Notes: generated by a model not told the origin, from the letters alone. Numbered from the stretch's first letter, positions 1 to 9,853 are shown. The stretch: 64,000 bases of DNA from CAXBNB01 sp049115735 (GCA_049115735.1 JAGDZP010000012.1:372001-436000); one strand, 5' to 3'. Program-made: numbers and translations.

Positions 1-1017
1 GTTCAATCAAATGCAATAGTCCATAGTGCATTGAACATTATGGCGTTGGCCACACTTGTTTGGTTAGTATGGTTTCTCTATAAATATTGTAATTCAGTTG
101 AAAGGGGGCGAATGAGCGTGCTAGCTGGACTTACAATTTTCACTGTAGTTTTTTGGGCACTATTTGAACAGTCAGCAGCTTCAATGACCCTTTATGCAGA
201 TAGGGTTGTTGACAGAGTGATGTTAGATCAACTCTTTACATCAGATTCTACTGGTGGGCTATATGTTTTGGGAATAATATTATTAGCTATTCCATTTATT
301 GTAGCCTTTTTAGGAAGGAAAAAATTCAAAGAATTTAATCCTTCGGAATCTAAAATTGTGATTGCAAATTTTGTCCTCATCGGAGGTGCACTAATTTATT
401 TGGGAGTAAAAACATTTTTATTTGCGGGTGAAGTTTCGTATTCGGATCAAGGAATTCCAGTTTTATGGGAATTGACTGCAGTTCAGACAGGATCTTTAAA
501 TGCAATGTTTATATTTCTTTTGGCTCCTCTTTTTGCAGTAGCATGGACTTTTCTTGCCAAAAAGAAATGGGAGCCTAATACCCCTATGAAATTTGCATTA
601 GGTATACTTCAAGCAGGTCTTGGATTTGGAGCTTTGGTATTAGGAGCTACATTTCCTGATTCAGCTGGAAAAGTAGGACTTATCTGGCTTGTACTAGCGT
701 ATCTATTGCATACAACCGGAGAACTATGTCTCTCACCGGTAGGTCTTTCAGCAGTTACAAAATTAGCAGTACCAAAAGTAGTAGGAGTGATGATGGGGGC
801 CTGGTTTTTGGCTACAGCCTATTCTGAGTTAGTAGCGGCCCAAATAGCAAAATTTGCATCTATTGATACTGAAGGAGGTGTAGTAACTGACGTTGCAGCT
901 GCACTAGGAACTTATACCGACTTCTTTTCATCTTTGATGTGGGTTGGAGTTGCTATTAGTATTGTCCTTTTCCTAATCAATCCGTTGATGAAAAAAGGAA
1001 TGCATGGTGTTCACTAA
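1..1017 (+). CDS. POT-family peptide transporter, C-terminal part (5' truncated by window edge)
   Basis: The frame is open to the first base, so this is the C-terminal ~338 residues of a longer protein; a full POT transporter has about 500-600. It is rich in hydrophobic helices and ends in NPLMKKGMHGVH, almost the same tail as the next gene (KKWMHGIH). Shared family blocks include LFALFEQ-like FWALFEQSAASMTLYADR and GELCLSPVGLSAVTKLAVPK. Known family role: proton-driven uptake of di- and tripeptides across the inner membrane. It lies 17 bp before a full-length paralogue, so the two are probably a tandem duplication in one transcript. The substrate is inferred from the family only. Confidence 0.9.
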   Translation, partial: VQSNAIVHSALNIMALATLVWLVWFLYKYCNSVERGRMSVLAGLTIFTVVFWALFEQSAASMTLYADRVVDRVMLDQLFTSDSTGGLYVLGIILLAIPFIVAFLGRKKFKEFNPSESKIVIANFVLIGGALIYLGVKTFLFAGEVSYSDQGIPVLWELTAVQTGSLNAMFIFLLAPLFAVAWTFLAKKKWEPNTPMKFALGILQAGLGFGALVLGATFPDSAGKVGLIWLVLAYLLHTTGELCLSPVGLSAVTKLAVPKVVGVMMGAWFLATAYSELVAAQIAKFASIDTEGGVVTDVAAALGTYTDFFSSLMWVGVAISIVLFLINPLMKKGMHGVH

Positions 1018-1034
1018 GAATAACTGCAAATGAC

Positions 1035-2558
1035 ATGACTCAAAACGAGCAGCCTCAATTTCTAGGACACCCAAAAGGGTTGTTCTTTTTGTTCTTTGCT
1101 GAATTGTGGGAGCGCTTTAGCTTCTACGGCATGAGAGCACTTCTCATGGTTTACATGACGGAGGAGATATATCAGGCGCTTACAGAGCGCGATATAATTG
1201 CCTCTACCATTTATGCTGCGTATGGTTCCTTAGTCTATGCTACGCCTGTGCTTGGCGGTATGCTGGCAGACAGGTTGATGGGCTTCAGACGTTCTATTTT
1301 ATTAGGTGGAAGCCTTATGGCTCTTGGACATTTTGTTCTGGCATTTGAGAATCAGGTTGCTTTTTTTCTGGCGCTGGGGCTTTTAATAGTAGGAAATGGT
1401 TTGTTCAAGCCGAACATTTCATCTTTTGTAGGTGCCTTGTATGAGCAGGGAGATGAGCGGAGAGATTCAGGTTTTACAATTTTTTACATGGGCATCAACA
1501 TTGGAGCATTTGTAGCTCCTTTATTCTGTGGGTGGCTTGGGTTCAGTTTTGGCTGGCATTATGGTTTTGGAGCAGCAGGTATAGGTATGGTGCTCGGCCT
1601 TGTGGCATTTTGGATGGGTATAAAAAATGGAATATTCGGTGATCACGGATATGCACCTGATCCGGACGTTCTTGAAAAAAAGAAGTTTGGCTTTAAATTG
1701 AAACACCTTGTTCCGATTATTGCTTTCCTGATAGTTCCGATGATAGCATTAATGATGTATTATGGCAATTTGACCATTCCCATTGTTGGGGAAGTCTATT
1801 ACCAGGGGCAGTTTGTAAGCTATGTGTTTTGGATCATTCTGGCAGTAATTCTCTTTGTTATCATTAAGACGATGACCGAAGTGACCAAAGTTGAACGCGA
1901 GCGCATGGTTGTCATCGTGTTTCTCACTTTGTTTCTTACACTATTTTGGGGGTTTTACGAACTAGCAGGTAGTACATTGACCCTGTTTGCATTAAGAAAT
2001 GTAAACCTGGTCTGGATTAATGCTTCTCAAACCAATGCCATCACGGCGTTCTTTATTATTACGTTGGCCTTGCTTTTTTCCTGGCTATGGGTATACCTGT
2101 CACACATCAAAAAGAACCCTCGAACGCCTTATAAGTTTGGGTTTGGATTGCTGATACTTGCTCTTGGCTACATGATCTATTGGTGGAGTGGGAGCTTTGC
2201 AGATGAATTTGGCAAAGTGCCATTTGCCTTCATGATATTCGGGTATATGCTTTTCTCTACTGGCGAATTGTTTATGTCTCCTGTTGGGCTTTCGAAAGTA
2301 ACGGAACTTGCTCCGAAAAAAGTGGTTGCTTTTATGATGGGCGTCTTCTTTCTTTCATCGGCCTTTGCATTTAGACTGGTCGGTGTAGTTGGAGAATGGT
2401 TGGCAGTAGAGGGTTCGTCTAATGAAATAGACCCATTGATATCACTTGGAATATACACTGCTGGCTTTGAACAAATAGCTTATGTGACACTTGGAGGTGC
2501 AGCTTTTGCTTTTTTGGTTGCTCCACTATTGAAGAAATGGATGCACGGCATTCACTAA
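1035..2558 (+). CDS. POT/PTR-family proton-dependent oligopeptide transporter
   Basis: A complete 507-residue MFS transporter with about 12-14 hydrophobic helices. The diagnostic N-terminal motif E23-L-W-E26-R27-F28-SFYG matches the ExxERFxYYG signature that couples proton and peptide transport. The blocks GNGLFKPNISSFVGALYE and FYMGINIGAFVAPLFCG are typical PTR2 signatures, and GELFMSPVGLSKVTELAPKK is the C-terminal block shared with the upstream paralogue. It should import di/tripeptides across the cytoplasmic membrane. The ATG start is 17 bp after the upstream stop. The stop is 8 bp from the convergent end of the sensor-like gene at 2567. Confidence 0.95.
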   Translation: MTQNEQPQFLGHPKGLFFLFFAELWERFSFYGMRALLMVYMTEEIYQALTERDIIASTIYAAYGSLVYATPVLGGMLADRLMGFRRSILLGGSLMALGHFVLAFENQVAFFLALGLLIVGNGLFKPNISSFVGALYEQGDERRDSGFTIFYMGINIGAFVAPLFCGWLGFSFGWHYGFGAAGIGMVLGLVAFWMGIKNGIFGDHGYAPDPDVLEKKKFGFKLKHLVPIIAFLIVPMIALMMYYGNLTIPIVGEVYYQGQFVSYVFWIILAVILFVIIKTMTEVTKVERERMVVIVFLTLFLTLFWGFYELAGSTLTLFALRNVNLVWINASQTNAITAFFIITLALLFSWLWVYLSHIKKNPRTPYKFGFGLLILALGYMIYWWSGSFADEFGKVPFAFMIFGYMLFSTGELFMSPVGLSKVTELAPKKVVAFMMGVFFLSSAFAFRLVGVVGEWLAVEGSSNEIDPLISLGIYTAGFEQIAYVTLGGAAFAFLVAPLLKKWMHGIH

Positions 2559-2566
2559 GCATTATT

Positions 2567-3439
2567 CTACTTAAGAATAGTATTGATTTCCCGAGTGAGG
2601 GAGTCTAATTTCAGACAATCATTTTGAAGAATTTCAAGTTCAGAGAAATCAGTTCTATTTCGCTTGAGCAAGTTGACAATACCAAGCATGTTGGTTAAGG
2701 GCTTTCGTATTATATGTGAGTTGTGATAGGCTAATTCTCTTAATTTGTTTGTTTTTTGCTCAAGTTCTACAGTATGCTGAGCCACTAGCTTTTCCAGGTT
2801 TTGATTTATTTCCTGTATTTCAATTTTTTGTTCTTTGAGCTGTTCTTGTTTTTGAAATAGCTCAGAATTCAACTGATTCAACTTTTCATTGCCCAGGTTT
2901 ACAGCCTCTCCTTCTTTGTCAAAATTCCACTTAAAATAGACCATGGCGAATGTGATGAAGTAAGTATTCAGAAAGAATTCTATGGTCAAAAGGTCATTGA
3001 GGTGAGCTGCCAACGGGATAATCTCTAAAATGACTTGTGAGTCGTAATCGATAGTCAGGATAATATTGATGATGCACAATAGGCCAACGAAGTATAGTCT
3101 CAGGGTTGGCCTTAAAAGGGCGACTAGAATCACCAACAAAGAGAAATAGCAGTAAGTCATGGGGCCAGTAATGGCACCCAGATATTTCCAGTAAACGAAA
3201 TAACAGACAAGGCTTATTAAAGCGTAAATTATGGTTAAATGTCTGGTTTTATAGTTCCTGAAATGAAAAACCAAAATTATAGCTGTAGAATTCAGGTTTA
3301 TAATATCAAGAATCGTTACTGCATCGAATGTGTTCGTGACTATACTCTCGAATATTAACGAGAAAAACCAGTAGGGGATAGAAACGAGGAGCAAAGCCCT
3401 AAATAGGGTGCTTTCAAATTTGAGATTTCTCCTCTTCAT
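2567..3439 (-). CDS. Membrane protein with coiled coil and isolated HisKA-like (DHp) helix, no kinase catalytic domain
   Basis: 290 residues. About six hydrophobic segments lie between residues 12 and 170, followed by a coiled coil (~182-235) and a C-terminal helix with S241-H242-I-I-R245-K-P247-L248. This resembles the H-box SHExRxPL of histidine kinase dimerisation domains. The protein ends at residue 290 with no HATPase_c domain, so it cannot autophosphorylate by itself in the usual way. H242 could still accept or relay phosphate, or the helix could only dimerise. Its ATG overlaps the stop of the upstream gene in an ATGA arrangement, so the pair should be translationally coupled. Family assignment is by motif only. 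Confidence 0.75.
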   Translation of the reverse strand: MKRRNLKFESTLFRALLLVSIPYWFFSLIFESIVTNTFDAVTILDIINLNSTAIILVFHFRNYKTRHLTIIYALISLVCYFVYWKYLGAITGPMTYCYFSLLVILVALLRPTLRLYFVGLLCIINIILTIDYDSQVILEIIPLAAHLNDLLTIEFFLNTYFITFAMVYFKWNFDKEGEAVNLGNEKLNQLNSELFQKQEQLKEQKIEIQEINQNLEKLVAQHTVELEQKTNKLRELAYHNSHIIRKPLTNMLGIVNLLKRNRTDFSELEILQNDCLKLDSLTREINTILK

Positions 3440-4344
3440 TTCAAGAGATTGTTTAGTGCATTATCTTCCAGTTCCCTTACCGCTTGCCTCAAGTCATCTT
3501 TTGAAAAGTCGAGCATTTTGATCAGAGGATCGTTTATCTGCTTACCAACATTTTGAATAGACTCGTTTATTTTATTCAGGTGCCTTACGATCTTACCCGA
3601 CCCTGACAATAGATAGTTATTGATAGTGGTATTCTGAATTTCGAGGATTTCGACCCTTTGATCTATTTTTTGTTTTAGGTTTTTTCGGGTATTCTCTAGT
3701 TCCAGGTTTTGCCTTTCAAGTTTAGCATTTTCTAGCTCTAATTCTTTTGTTTTCTGCCAGATTGAAACTTGACTCTTCCTAATTTGGAACCGTCGTTCAT
3801 CGAATTTGAACCTGAAATAGACCATTGTAATTGCGCTCATTATACACAATATTAAGTAGTCGATAATCCCTACCGGATTAAATCCATCGCTTCTCACAAT
3901 GAATTGTTCTATAAAGGCAAAGTTGAAATAGGAAATATAAAATAGTGCGCAAAGAAGAATGGTTAAAAATGATGCAAACAGGAGCAGTCTTCTGCCCGAA
4001 TGGATCAAGCAGATGAAAACAATAATTACCGTTAGACTATATTCTGAAACACCTGTTATTCCACCAATGTTGAGCCAATTCCATGTAACCAGTGAGACAA
4101 TAACAATTGAGAAAATAGTGACCGTAAAAATGTAATTTGCTCCTAAGCGATTAAGAACGATTGGAGATAAGAATATTACAAGAAGAATGATATCTTGAGT
4201 TAAAAAGTATTCATTCACAGTTGGATAACTATCTATGAATATTTCAGCCACCATGGTTATACTTCCCATCAAACACAGAATTCCCAAGAGTTTCCTCTCG
4301 AAAGTAAACACCGTATGCTTCCCTGTGGTCAATGAATTTACCAT
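3436..4344 (-). CDS. Membrane protein with C-terminal coiled coil, paralogue of the downstream DHp-like protein
   Basis: 302 residues with the same plan as the next gene: about six hydrophobic segments (~20-178), a shared MVYFRFKFDE-type exit from the membrane (MVYFKWNFDKE in the partner), then a long charged coiled coil (~190-240). At the position of the partner's H-box there is only a helical stretch (GSGKIVRHLNKINESIQ) without the H-x-x-R-x-P-L pattern, and no ATPase domain. First gene of a two-gene unit with a 4-nt start-stop overlap. It may form a heteromer with its partner as a membrane sensor. The function is unknown. Confidence 0.7.
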   Translation of the reverse strand: MVNSLTTGKHTVFTFERKLLGILCLMGSITMVAEIFIDSYPTVNEYFLTQDIILLVIFLSPIVLNRLGANYIFTVTIFSIVIVSLVTWNWLNIGGITGVSEYSLTVIIVFICLIHSGRRLLLFASFLTILLCALFYISYFNFAFIEQFIVRSDGFNPVGIIDYLILCIMSAITMVYFRFKFDERRFQIRKSQVSIWQKTKELELENAKLERQNLELENTRKNLKQKIDQRVEILEIQNTTINNYLLSGSGKIVRHLNKINESIQNVGKQINDPLIKMLDFSKDDLRQAVRELEDNALNNLLK

Positions 4345-4593
4345 TTTAAGCTGTTCAGATCAGATGTATTCTGATTTAAAGGGATGTTATTGTTTATAAA
4401 TATACTCAATGATGTTCATTTTGTAAAATGACCTGCAAGGAAGGGATACTCTGGGATGTCGAATACGGCAATGTCAGTGTTAGTACGGATGTATAAATGC
4501 AAGAATTCCCTGTAAACGTTGAAAGTTGAATTCAAATAGGTTTGTATAAGATATTTATTGAGAAACCAGATTATGAATTATAACAAACACATC

Positions 4594-6288
4594 ATGAAAA
4601 AGTCAATTTGTATTTTGATACTCCTATTAGGGAGTGTTCAATTTTTATCAGCGCAAATATTAGAAAAGGAAGTAGTTTTCGATCTTGACAAGAAAGAAGC
4701 TCGTACAGCTGCAATCAATGGTTATCCAAACGATATTGTCGTAAACGATGACAAGAAACAATTTGAATTGGTCTACGTGACCAAGGCAAAATCTAAGTAT
4801 CTAGTTAAAAACAGGATCGTATTTGATTATGATTTGAATCATGTGGAGACTATTACCGATGAAATAGAAGTTGGTGGTGATTATCAAGACGGACCAACGG
4901 TTGAAATAGCCAAGACAAATCCAAATTTTAAAGGAGAAAGGATTGTGCAGACGAGTTTACAATACGTAGTTACTGCGACAAGTAAGAGACTTGAAAAAAC
5001 TGAAGTTACCTATAACTATAATTGGCAAAAAGGAGAATATGACTCTGAAACCAAAGTGCTTGAAGAAGTAAAAGCAAAGAATCTTTTTGGCAAACCTTTA
5101 TATAACCCATATGCTATTCATTATAATGATCCTGCAACAGGTGATTTGATTTACATTTCTGGGATTACAACGAAAGCGCTGGGTACAGAAGGGTATAAAA
5201 TAAGTCGCGTCACACCAGACCTAACGTTAACAGAAATTGGCAGAATTCCTTTCGCATATGTTCAGAAGCAGTTTTATGCTCATTGGGTAACCAATGACAA
5301 TGGTTCGGCAGATTTGATTATGATATATGCTTCCGCAGGTGGCAAAGGTGTATACAAGCCCAAAGCCAACCAGTCACCAAATGTGAACGAATGGACTTAT
5401 GTACGTCTGAATTCTAAAGGAGAAGTGGTAAATAAAGCAGGGTTCCAAACAAAAGTACACAACTGGAATATTTTGGGATCGGTTTTGAGAAATGGTTCGG
5501 TATATGTGTATGGCCCTGGAGAAACCAAGGGCGTCAATGAAGAGCATCAGAAACTGATGGCTTATCCCGGAATAGGAAAACAAGACGCTTTTCAAATACT
5601 CAAAGTGACAGGAGATAATGTGGACTTTGTATCAGGCCCATCACTAGATGATATAAATGCCGTAGCAACGAAACCAGTAGATCAAAAGAAATTGATAGAA
5701 TATGATGGCAGAAAAGTGGAATTCAGAAATTTTAGTTTTTCTTCGAACGGCGACATATTCGTTAGTGCCCAGGACTGGAGTCTCGATGCACGTTCTACTT
5801 TACCGCTTTACAAAGACTTTTTTATGTTTCATTTCGCAGCTGATGGCAGCTTTAAGCGCTTCTATGGGATAGAATCAGTGAAGGATAAGGCAGGTATAGC
5901 AGGAGCTCTAGACCCTAATACAGATCCTAGGTTTTACCCTGATGAGGGGGAAGTATTTGAGGGTGCGAATGGATCTATGTATTGGAATATTTATGGTGTA
6001 AAAAGAGTAGATAAGTACGTCAGTTCCTGGACGTCCGGGGGATATGAGTATACGGAAACAACATGGTTACCCAGGTTAACGGGAGCAATTGCTAAATTTG
6101 ATGTTGCATCCGGTAAAATTGATGCAATGAAGAAATTGGGAAATGACGAATTCACCCTTTATAGAATACCTGCAATAGGTACTCCGTCAATCTCCATAGA
6201 AAATGGCACCAAAAGAATATATATAGGTAACGGAGGAGCTAAGGGTAGACAGATCTGGTTAGGTAAAATCGATCCCTCAACCCTCTAG
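4594..6288 (+). CDS. Exported protein of unknown function
   Basis: About 564 residues. The ATG at 4594 gives a clean Sec signal peptide (MKKSICILILLLGSVQFLSAQ, cut after A-Q); an in-frame ATG at 4573 would only lengthen the n-region. The mature part is rich in short beta-type segments and aromatic residues with no motif I recognise. Phrases such as LIYISGITTKALG, DIFVSAQDW and RIYIGNGGAKGRQIW suggest a repeated beta-sheet, propeller-like fold; this is inference from composition. It is monocistronic and ends before a strong terminator at 6351. A TAnnTTTG-like -7 box (TAGGTTTG, 4537-4544) lies upstream. Confidence 0.65.
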   Translation: MKKSICILILLLGSVQFLSAQILEKEVVFDLDKKEARTAAINGYPNDIVVNDDKKQFELVYVTKAKSKYLVKNRIVFDYDLNHVETITDEIEVGGDYQDGPTVEIAKTNPNFKGERIVQTSLQYVVTATSKRLEKTEVTYNYNWQKGEYDSETKVLEEVKAKNLFGKPLYNPYAIHYNDPATGDLIYISGITTKALGTEGYKISRVTPDLTLTEIGRIPFAYVQKQFYAHWVTNDNGSADLIMIYASAGGKGVYKPKANQSPNVNEWTYVRLNSKGEVVNKAGFQTKVHNWNILGSVLRNGSVYVYGPGETKGVNEEHQKLMAYPGIGKQDAFQILKVTGDNVDFVSGPSLDDINAVATKPVDQKKLIEYDGRKVEFRNFSFSSNGDIFVSAQDWSLDARSTLPLYKDFFMFHFAADGSFKRFYGIESVKDKAGIAGALDPNTDPRFYPDEGEVFEGANGSMYWNIYGVKRVDKYVSSWTSGGYEYTETTWLPRLTGAIAKFDVASGKIDAMKKLGNDEFTLYRIPAIGTPSISIENGTKRIYIGNGGAKGRQIWLGKIDPSTL

Positions 6289-6350
6289 AGAAACTTTGAG
6301 GCCTATTATTGAAAGGAGATTTTCATAAATTGTAGCGATTGGTTCAAACT

Positions 6351-6378
6351 AAAAGCGCAGATTTTTCTGCGCTTTTTT
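6351..6378 (+). terminator. Rho-independent terminator
   Basis: Stem GCGCAG (6355-6360), loop ATTTTT, stem CTGCGC (6367-6372), preceded by AAAA and followed by six T. It ends the gene at 4594-6288 and isolates it from the small membrane-protein gene that starts at 6395. Confidence 0.85.
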
Positions 6379-6394
6379 AGATAAGTATAAGTCT

Positions 6395-6841
6395 ATGTGC
6401 TCTTTCAAAGTTGGAGGCTTCTTTGCCATTTTTATTTCGATCATAGCGTTTTTGGTATTTTTTGTCATGGTAAAAAAGTATTTCACTATTAAATCGGACT
6501 CAATTGTTGTGGAAGGGGTCGTAGTGGGAGGTTATGATCGTAGACTTCCAAAAATCACTCATAGGTTTATCAAGGTGAGATATAATTACTCTAAGGATTC
6601 TATAGTACAGAAATCTCCCGGATGCGTTGGATACAAGGATGATTTGGGAAACCTTCTGTGTGACACTGTAGGAGCTTTCAAACATGTGAGGATCATTCCA
6701 GATAAAAACCACAAGTATGCTGATTTTTGGGAGATTACAGATGATGGTGAAATAAAATATGAGGTATCCTTTATTCCCCTTCTGGCTGGAATGGTATTTC
6801 TTAGCATTGGAATAATATTCACCTTTTTCGCGAAGGAATGA
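6395..6841 (+). CDS. Small two-helix membrane protein, DUF3592-like
   Basis: 148 residues. Hydrophobic segments at ~8-28 and ~125-143 flank a soluble, presumably periplasmic, domain with beta-strand character (VVVEGVVVGGYDRR, IKVRYNYSKDS, KHVRIIPDKNHKYADFWEI). This layout, with two membrane helices around a small beta domain, is that of DUF3592 proteins; the match is by architecture and is tentative. The gene begins 17 bp after the preceding terminator, so its promoter must overlap that terminator or it depends on read-through. No function is known. Confidence 0.5.
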   Translation: MCSFKVGGFFAIFISIIAFLVFFVMVKKYFTIKSDSIVVEGVVVGGYDRRLPKITHRFIKVRYNYSKDSIVQKSPGCVGYKDDLGNLLCDTVGAFKHVRIIPDKNHKYADFWEITDDGEIKYEVSFIPLLAGMVFLSIGIIFTFFAKE

Positions 6842-6942
6842 TCTTTTCAATTGAGAAGGGGTTAACCTTTAAAAATGACTCAGTTGAAAGAAAATATCGT
6901 GGTAATAATGAAAAATTCCTACTTATTCCCTAAGTTGGATTT

Positions 6943-7719
6943 ATGAAAAGAAGAAAGTTTGTAGCATCATCGGCCCTGGCAGTAGGAGCTGTAGCAGCCG
7001 GAACAGTAAGTACAGCAAAAGCCAACCAGGAAGGTCAGCATATTATTGAGTTTAGGGAATATACATTGAAATGGGGTACCTCTAGTAGTACTTTACCCAA
7101 TTATTTCAAAGAAGCTTTAATTCCAGCGCTAAACAAATACGGTGTAAAAAATGTGGGAGTGTTTGAGGACAATTCACAGCCTAGCCCCATGAAATTGTTT
7201 TTGTTGATCTCATACCCTTCGTTTGAGGGAATGCAGAAAATCAAGGAACAAGTAGAATCCGACAAAGACTACATTGCTAGTAGCAAGAGTTTCAGTGAAC
7301 TTCCTGTAGAAAAGCAATATTTTAACCGTTATACCACGGTCTTGATGAAGGCATTTAGTGCGCTTCCACAGGTGGTGCCACCTCAAGAAAGAAATACTCT
7401 TTTGGAATTACGATCCTATGAAGGATTTAGTGATGATGCTGTTCGTCGCAAGATTATGATGTTCAATGACGAGGAAATAGCCCTATTCGACAAGTGTGAG
7501 ATGAAATCGGTATTCTTCGGCGAGGTGATTGCCGGGCCTAAAATGCCAAGATTGACCTATATGTTGAGTTACAAGGATATGGATGATAGAAAAAAAGTTT
7601 GGGGCACCTTTGTGAACCACCCTGAGTGGAAAGTGATGTCCAAAGACTCTAAGTATGCCAATACTGTATCCAATATTGAAAGGGTTTTTCTTAAGCCAAC
7701 AGATATCTCGCAGATATAG
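6943..7719 (+). CDS. Tat-exported NIPSNAP-family protein
   Basis: 258 residues. The N-terminus KRRKFVASSALAVGAVAAG has twin arginines, F and a short hydrophobic stretch ending near A-K-A, so export by Tat is likely. Two repeats of the NIPSNAP fold (dimeric alpha-beta barrel) follow: IIEFREYTLKWGTSSSTLPNYF (~34-55) and LLELRSYEGFSDDAVRRKI (~148-166), each starting with the E-[FL]-R-x-Y strand. NIPSNAP proteins are of poorly known activity; in Bacteroidota and Planctomycetota such Tat forms often sit among carbohydrate and sulfatase genes, which fits the cluster starting at 10168. It is convergent with the DUF5916 gene. Confidence 0.85.
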   Translation: MKRRKFVASSALAVGAVAAGTVSTAKANQEGQHIIEFREYTLKWGTSSSTLPNYFKEALIPALNKYGVKNVGVFEDNSQPSPMKLFLLISYPSFEGMQKIKEQVESDKDYIASSKSFSELPVEKQYFNRYTTVLMKAFSALPQVVPPQERNTLLELRSYEGFSDDAVRRKIMMFNDEEIALFDKCEMKSVFFGEVIAGPKMPRLTYMLSYKDMDDRKKVWGTFVNHPEWKVMSKDSKYANTVSNIERVFLKPTDISQI

Positions 7720-7780
7720 CATACAGAATACTTATTTAGTGGTTAAAAAGTTCTTTAGGCTGCTTCTGCTAGAAGGTGAG

Positions 7781-9853
7781 CTATAATATTGTAAGGGGAT
7801 AAGTCAACTTTAAGAACACGATTTCCGAATTCATATTCATTTCCCGATCAAAGTTGTAGAAATTGTCGTTGTTCAAGATCAGGTAGAATGCTCCAAATGG
7901 CGGTTTGAATCGCCAGCCAAATAGACCGTAAAAATAGAAACGGTCGTTTCTGGAATTGCCTTGTATGAAAGCCCGCACCCAAAGGTCTTTGGTAAAGAAA
8001 TAATCCAGACCGGCCACATTGATGGTAGTACTATTAATTCCCGGATCTGGGGAGTAGGACAATCGCTTTAACTGATAAGTGACTGTGAGTTTTTTGAAGA
8101 GCTGAAAACGGCTTTCGAACTCCCATAACCTGAAATCACGGTCAAAGTTTACCCCATCGCGATAGCTCAGGCTCACAGAAGAAGCTTCGTCCGTATTGTA
8201 TCCAAGTATACCTCGAACGTAGTGATTGTCGTATTCCTTGTCAAGCAATTTGAATTCGTCATTAATTGCTAAGTCAAAACTCAGACGATTGCTCAGGTAG
8301 GCCCTGGCACTTTGTGTTAGAAACCAACTTCTCACAACACCAGATTGGCTCCAAAATACATTATTCTTACTAAGGAATGAAAGGTACTTAATCTTGTTGT
8401 TCACCCAAAAACGGTATTTGATGTCACTATCTAATTCATGTCGGTCGTCATCCGGTATGAAACCTGTTTCATTCACGTTCTTCTGAAAATTCTTGCCAAT
8501 ATTGGAATAGCGAATATGGTAGTGGTAAATATTGTTTTCTCTTGCGAAGCGGACAAACCATGCTGAATGCGACATTAAATCGCCGGGAGTACTACCAACA
8601 AATTGCCCGGTGAGTTTCCAGGTTTTACCAAGGTTCAGCACATAGTCCATACTTACCGATCTCACGGTGGCTGTATCAATCACTTTGTCCGCATAAGTAA
8701 GACCAACGGTAGAGGAATTCAGAATGTCACGTTTCAGCCTGAAGGTATTGAACCTCGCCTCGGGAATACTGTTTTCAATATCTGACTTGGTAGCTGCCAA
8801 TAAAGCATTGAATTGATATTTGCCGGTTTTGCCAATCATTTTTCCACCATATTTCATATCACCGATCCGGCGGGAATAGAAGGTTTGAATCCGGGTGCCA
8901 AACATTTCATTGCCATCTTGAAAGAACAGCCTTTTGTCAGGGAATCTCAATTCCCAAGGCGTCAGGTTGATTTGCTCCTGGTCACCTTCTACCGTTGCAA
9001 AATCTGGATTGATGGTGATGTTACTAATCACATTAGAACTATATTGATATTGGATGTCACCACCGACCGCAGCACCAGTTTTATCGTATTCTCCGGTGAT
9101 GTCACTATTCTCATAGCGTGTACGTCCGTATGGGAACAATCTTAGTGTATGCTTATTGGAATTTGGGTCAATCCCTTGCAATTTGCCTCCTTGCGATACC
9201 CTATAGCTTTCTGATACATTCGTCCACCAGGTTGTTTCCTGATTGAGCCTGATGACCCTACCAAAGTTCACGCCCCAGGCAGAAGAAGTAGGATTATACT
9301 GTATACTTTTCAAAGGTATTCGAACTTCAGCCACCCAATACTTTACTCCTATTGAAGTACGCGCTTCCCACTCTGTATCCCAAAGGAAATCCACTTTCTT
9401 CCCATCATCGGATATTTTCGCATCAGTGAGCGTTCCTAGTGGGTTTACCTGAAAAAGCAGGGAAGTGCGGTTATCCAGATAGGTATCGAGCATGATCGAG
9501 ACGATATCGTCGCTATCGTTCAGTTGGTCTCTTCTTTGAATCCTGGAAGTAATTTCGCTTCTATTTTCTACTCGATTGATGAATAGGAAATAGATGTTTT
9601 GCTGGTATTGCGCAGCTTTCACAATTGTGTTCTTTGTAGAGCTCTCTCCTTTACTCGGTTCCAATTGGTAAAAGCCTGAAATGGAATCAGCCTTCTTCCA
9701 GGCAGGATCTATCATCCCATCTACAATTATGGGTGCTGCGAGTTTAGATATAATCAGATCTGATTGCGCATAAATATTATGAGCCAAAAGACTAATTAGT
9801 ATAATTACTAGCAAGCTAATTTTGATGCATGTTAAGGCGAACGTTTTATCCAA
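7781..9853 (-). CDS. Exported DUF5916 outer-membrane-type protein with N-terminal CBM9-like domain
   Basis: 690 residues. A signal peptide (LLVIILISLLAHNIYAQ) is followed by a CBM9-like domain (~33-200: APIIVDGMIDPAWKKADSI, QNIYFLFI, DDIVSIMLDTYLDNRT, WVAEVRIPLKSI). The rest is a long series of alternating amphipathic strands with aromatic girdles (YLSFLSKNNVFW, LFGWRFKPPFGAFYLILNN) as in outer-membrane barrels and the DUF5916 family. The only start that keeps the signal peptide is TTG at 9853. Family members have no defined reaction; carbohydrate recognition at the outer membrane is an inference. It is divergent from the Tm-1-like operon and shares its 314-bp upstream region. Confidence 0.85.
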   Translation of the reverse strand: MDKTFALTCIKISLLVIILISLLAHNIYAQSDLIISKLAAPIIVDGMIDPAWKKADSISGFYQLEPSKGESSTKNTIVKAAQYQQNIYFLFINRVENRSEITSRIQRRDQLNDSDDIVSIMLDTYLDNRTSLLFQVNPLGTLTDAKISDDGKKVDFLWDTEWEARTSIGVKYWVAEVRIPLKSIQYNPTSSAWGVNFGRVIRLNQETTWWTNVSESYRVSQGGKLQGIDPNSNKHTLRLFPYGRTRYENSDITGEYDKTGAAVGGDIQYQYSSNVISNITINPDFATVEGDQEQINLTPWELRFPDKRLFFQDGNEMFGTRIQTFYSRRIGDMKYGGKMIGKTGKYQFNALLAATKSDIENSIPEARFNTFRLKRDILNSSTVGLTYADKVIDTATVRSVSMDYVLNLGKTWKLTGQFVGSTPGDLMSHSAWFVRFARENNIYHYHIRYSNIGKNFQKNVNETGFIPDDDRHELDSDIKYRFWVNNKIKYLSFLSKNNVFWSQSGVVRSWFLTQSARAYLSNRLSFDLAINDEFKLLDKEYDNHYVRGILGYNTDEASSVSLSYRDGVNFDRDFRLWEFESRFQLFKKLTVTYQLKRLSYSPDPGINSTTINVAGLDYFFTKDLWVRAFIQGNSRNDRFYFYGLFGWRFKPPFGAFYLILNNDNFYNFDREMNMNSEIVFLKLTYPLTIL

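Noticed and set aside
4558..4594. TTG at 4558 as start of the exported protein
   Set aside because: It would place a polar extension before a complete signal peptide; the ATG at 4594 gives the usual n-region.
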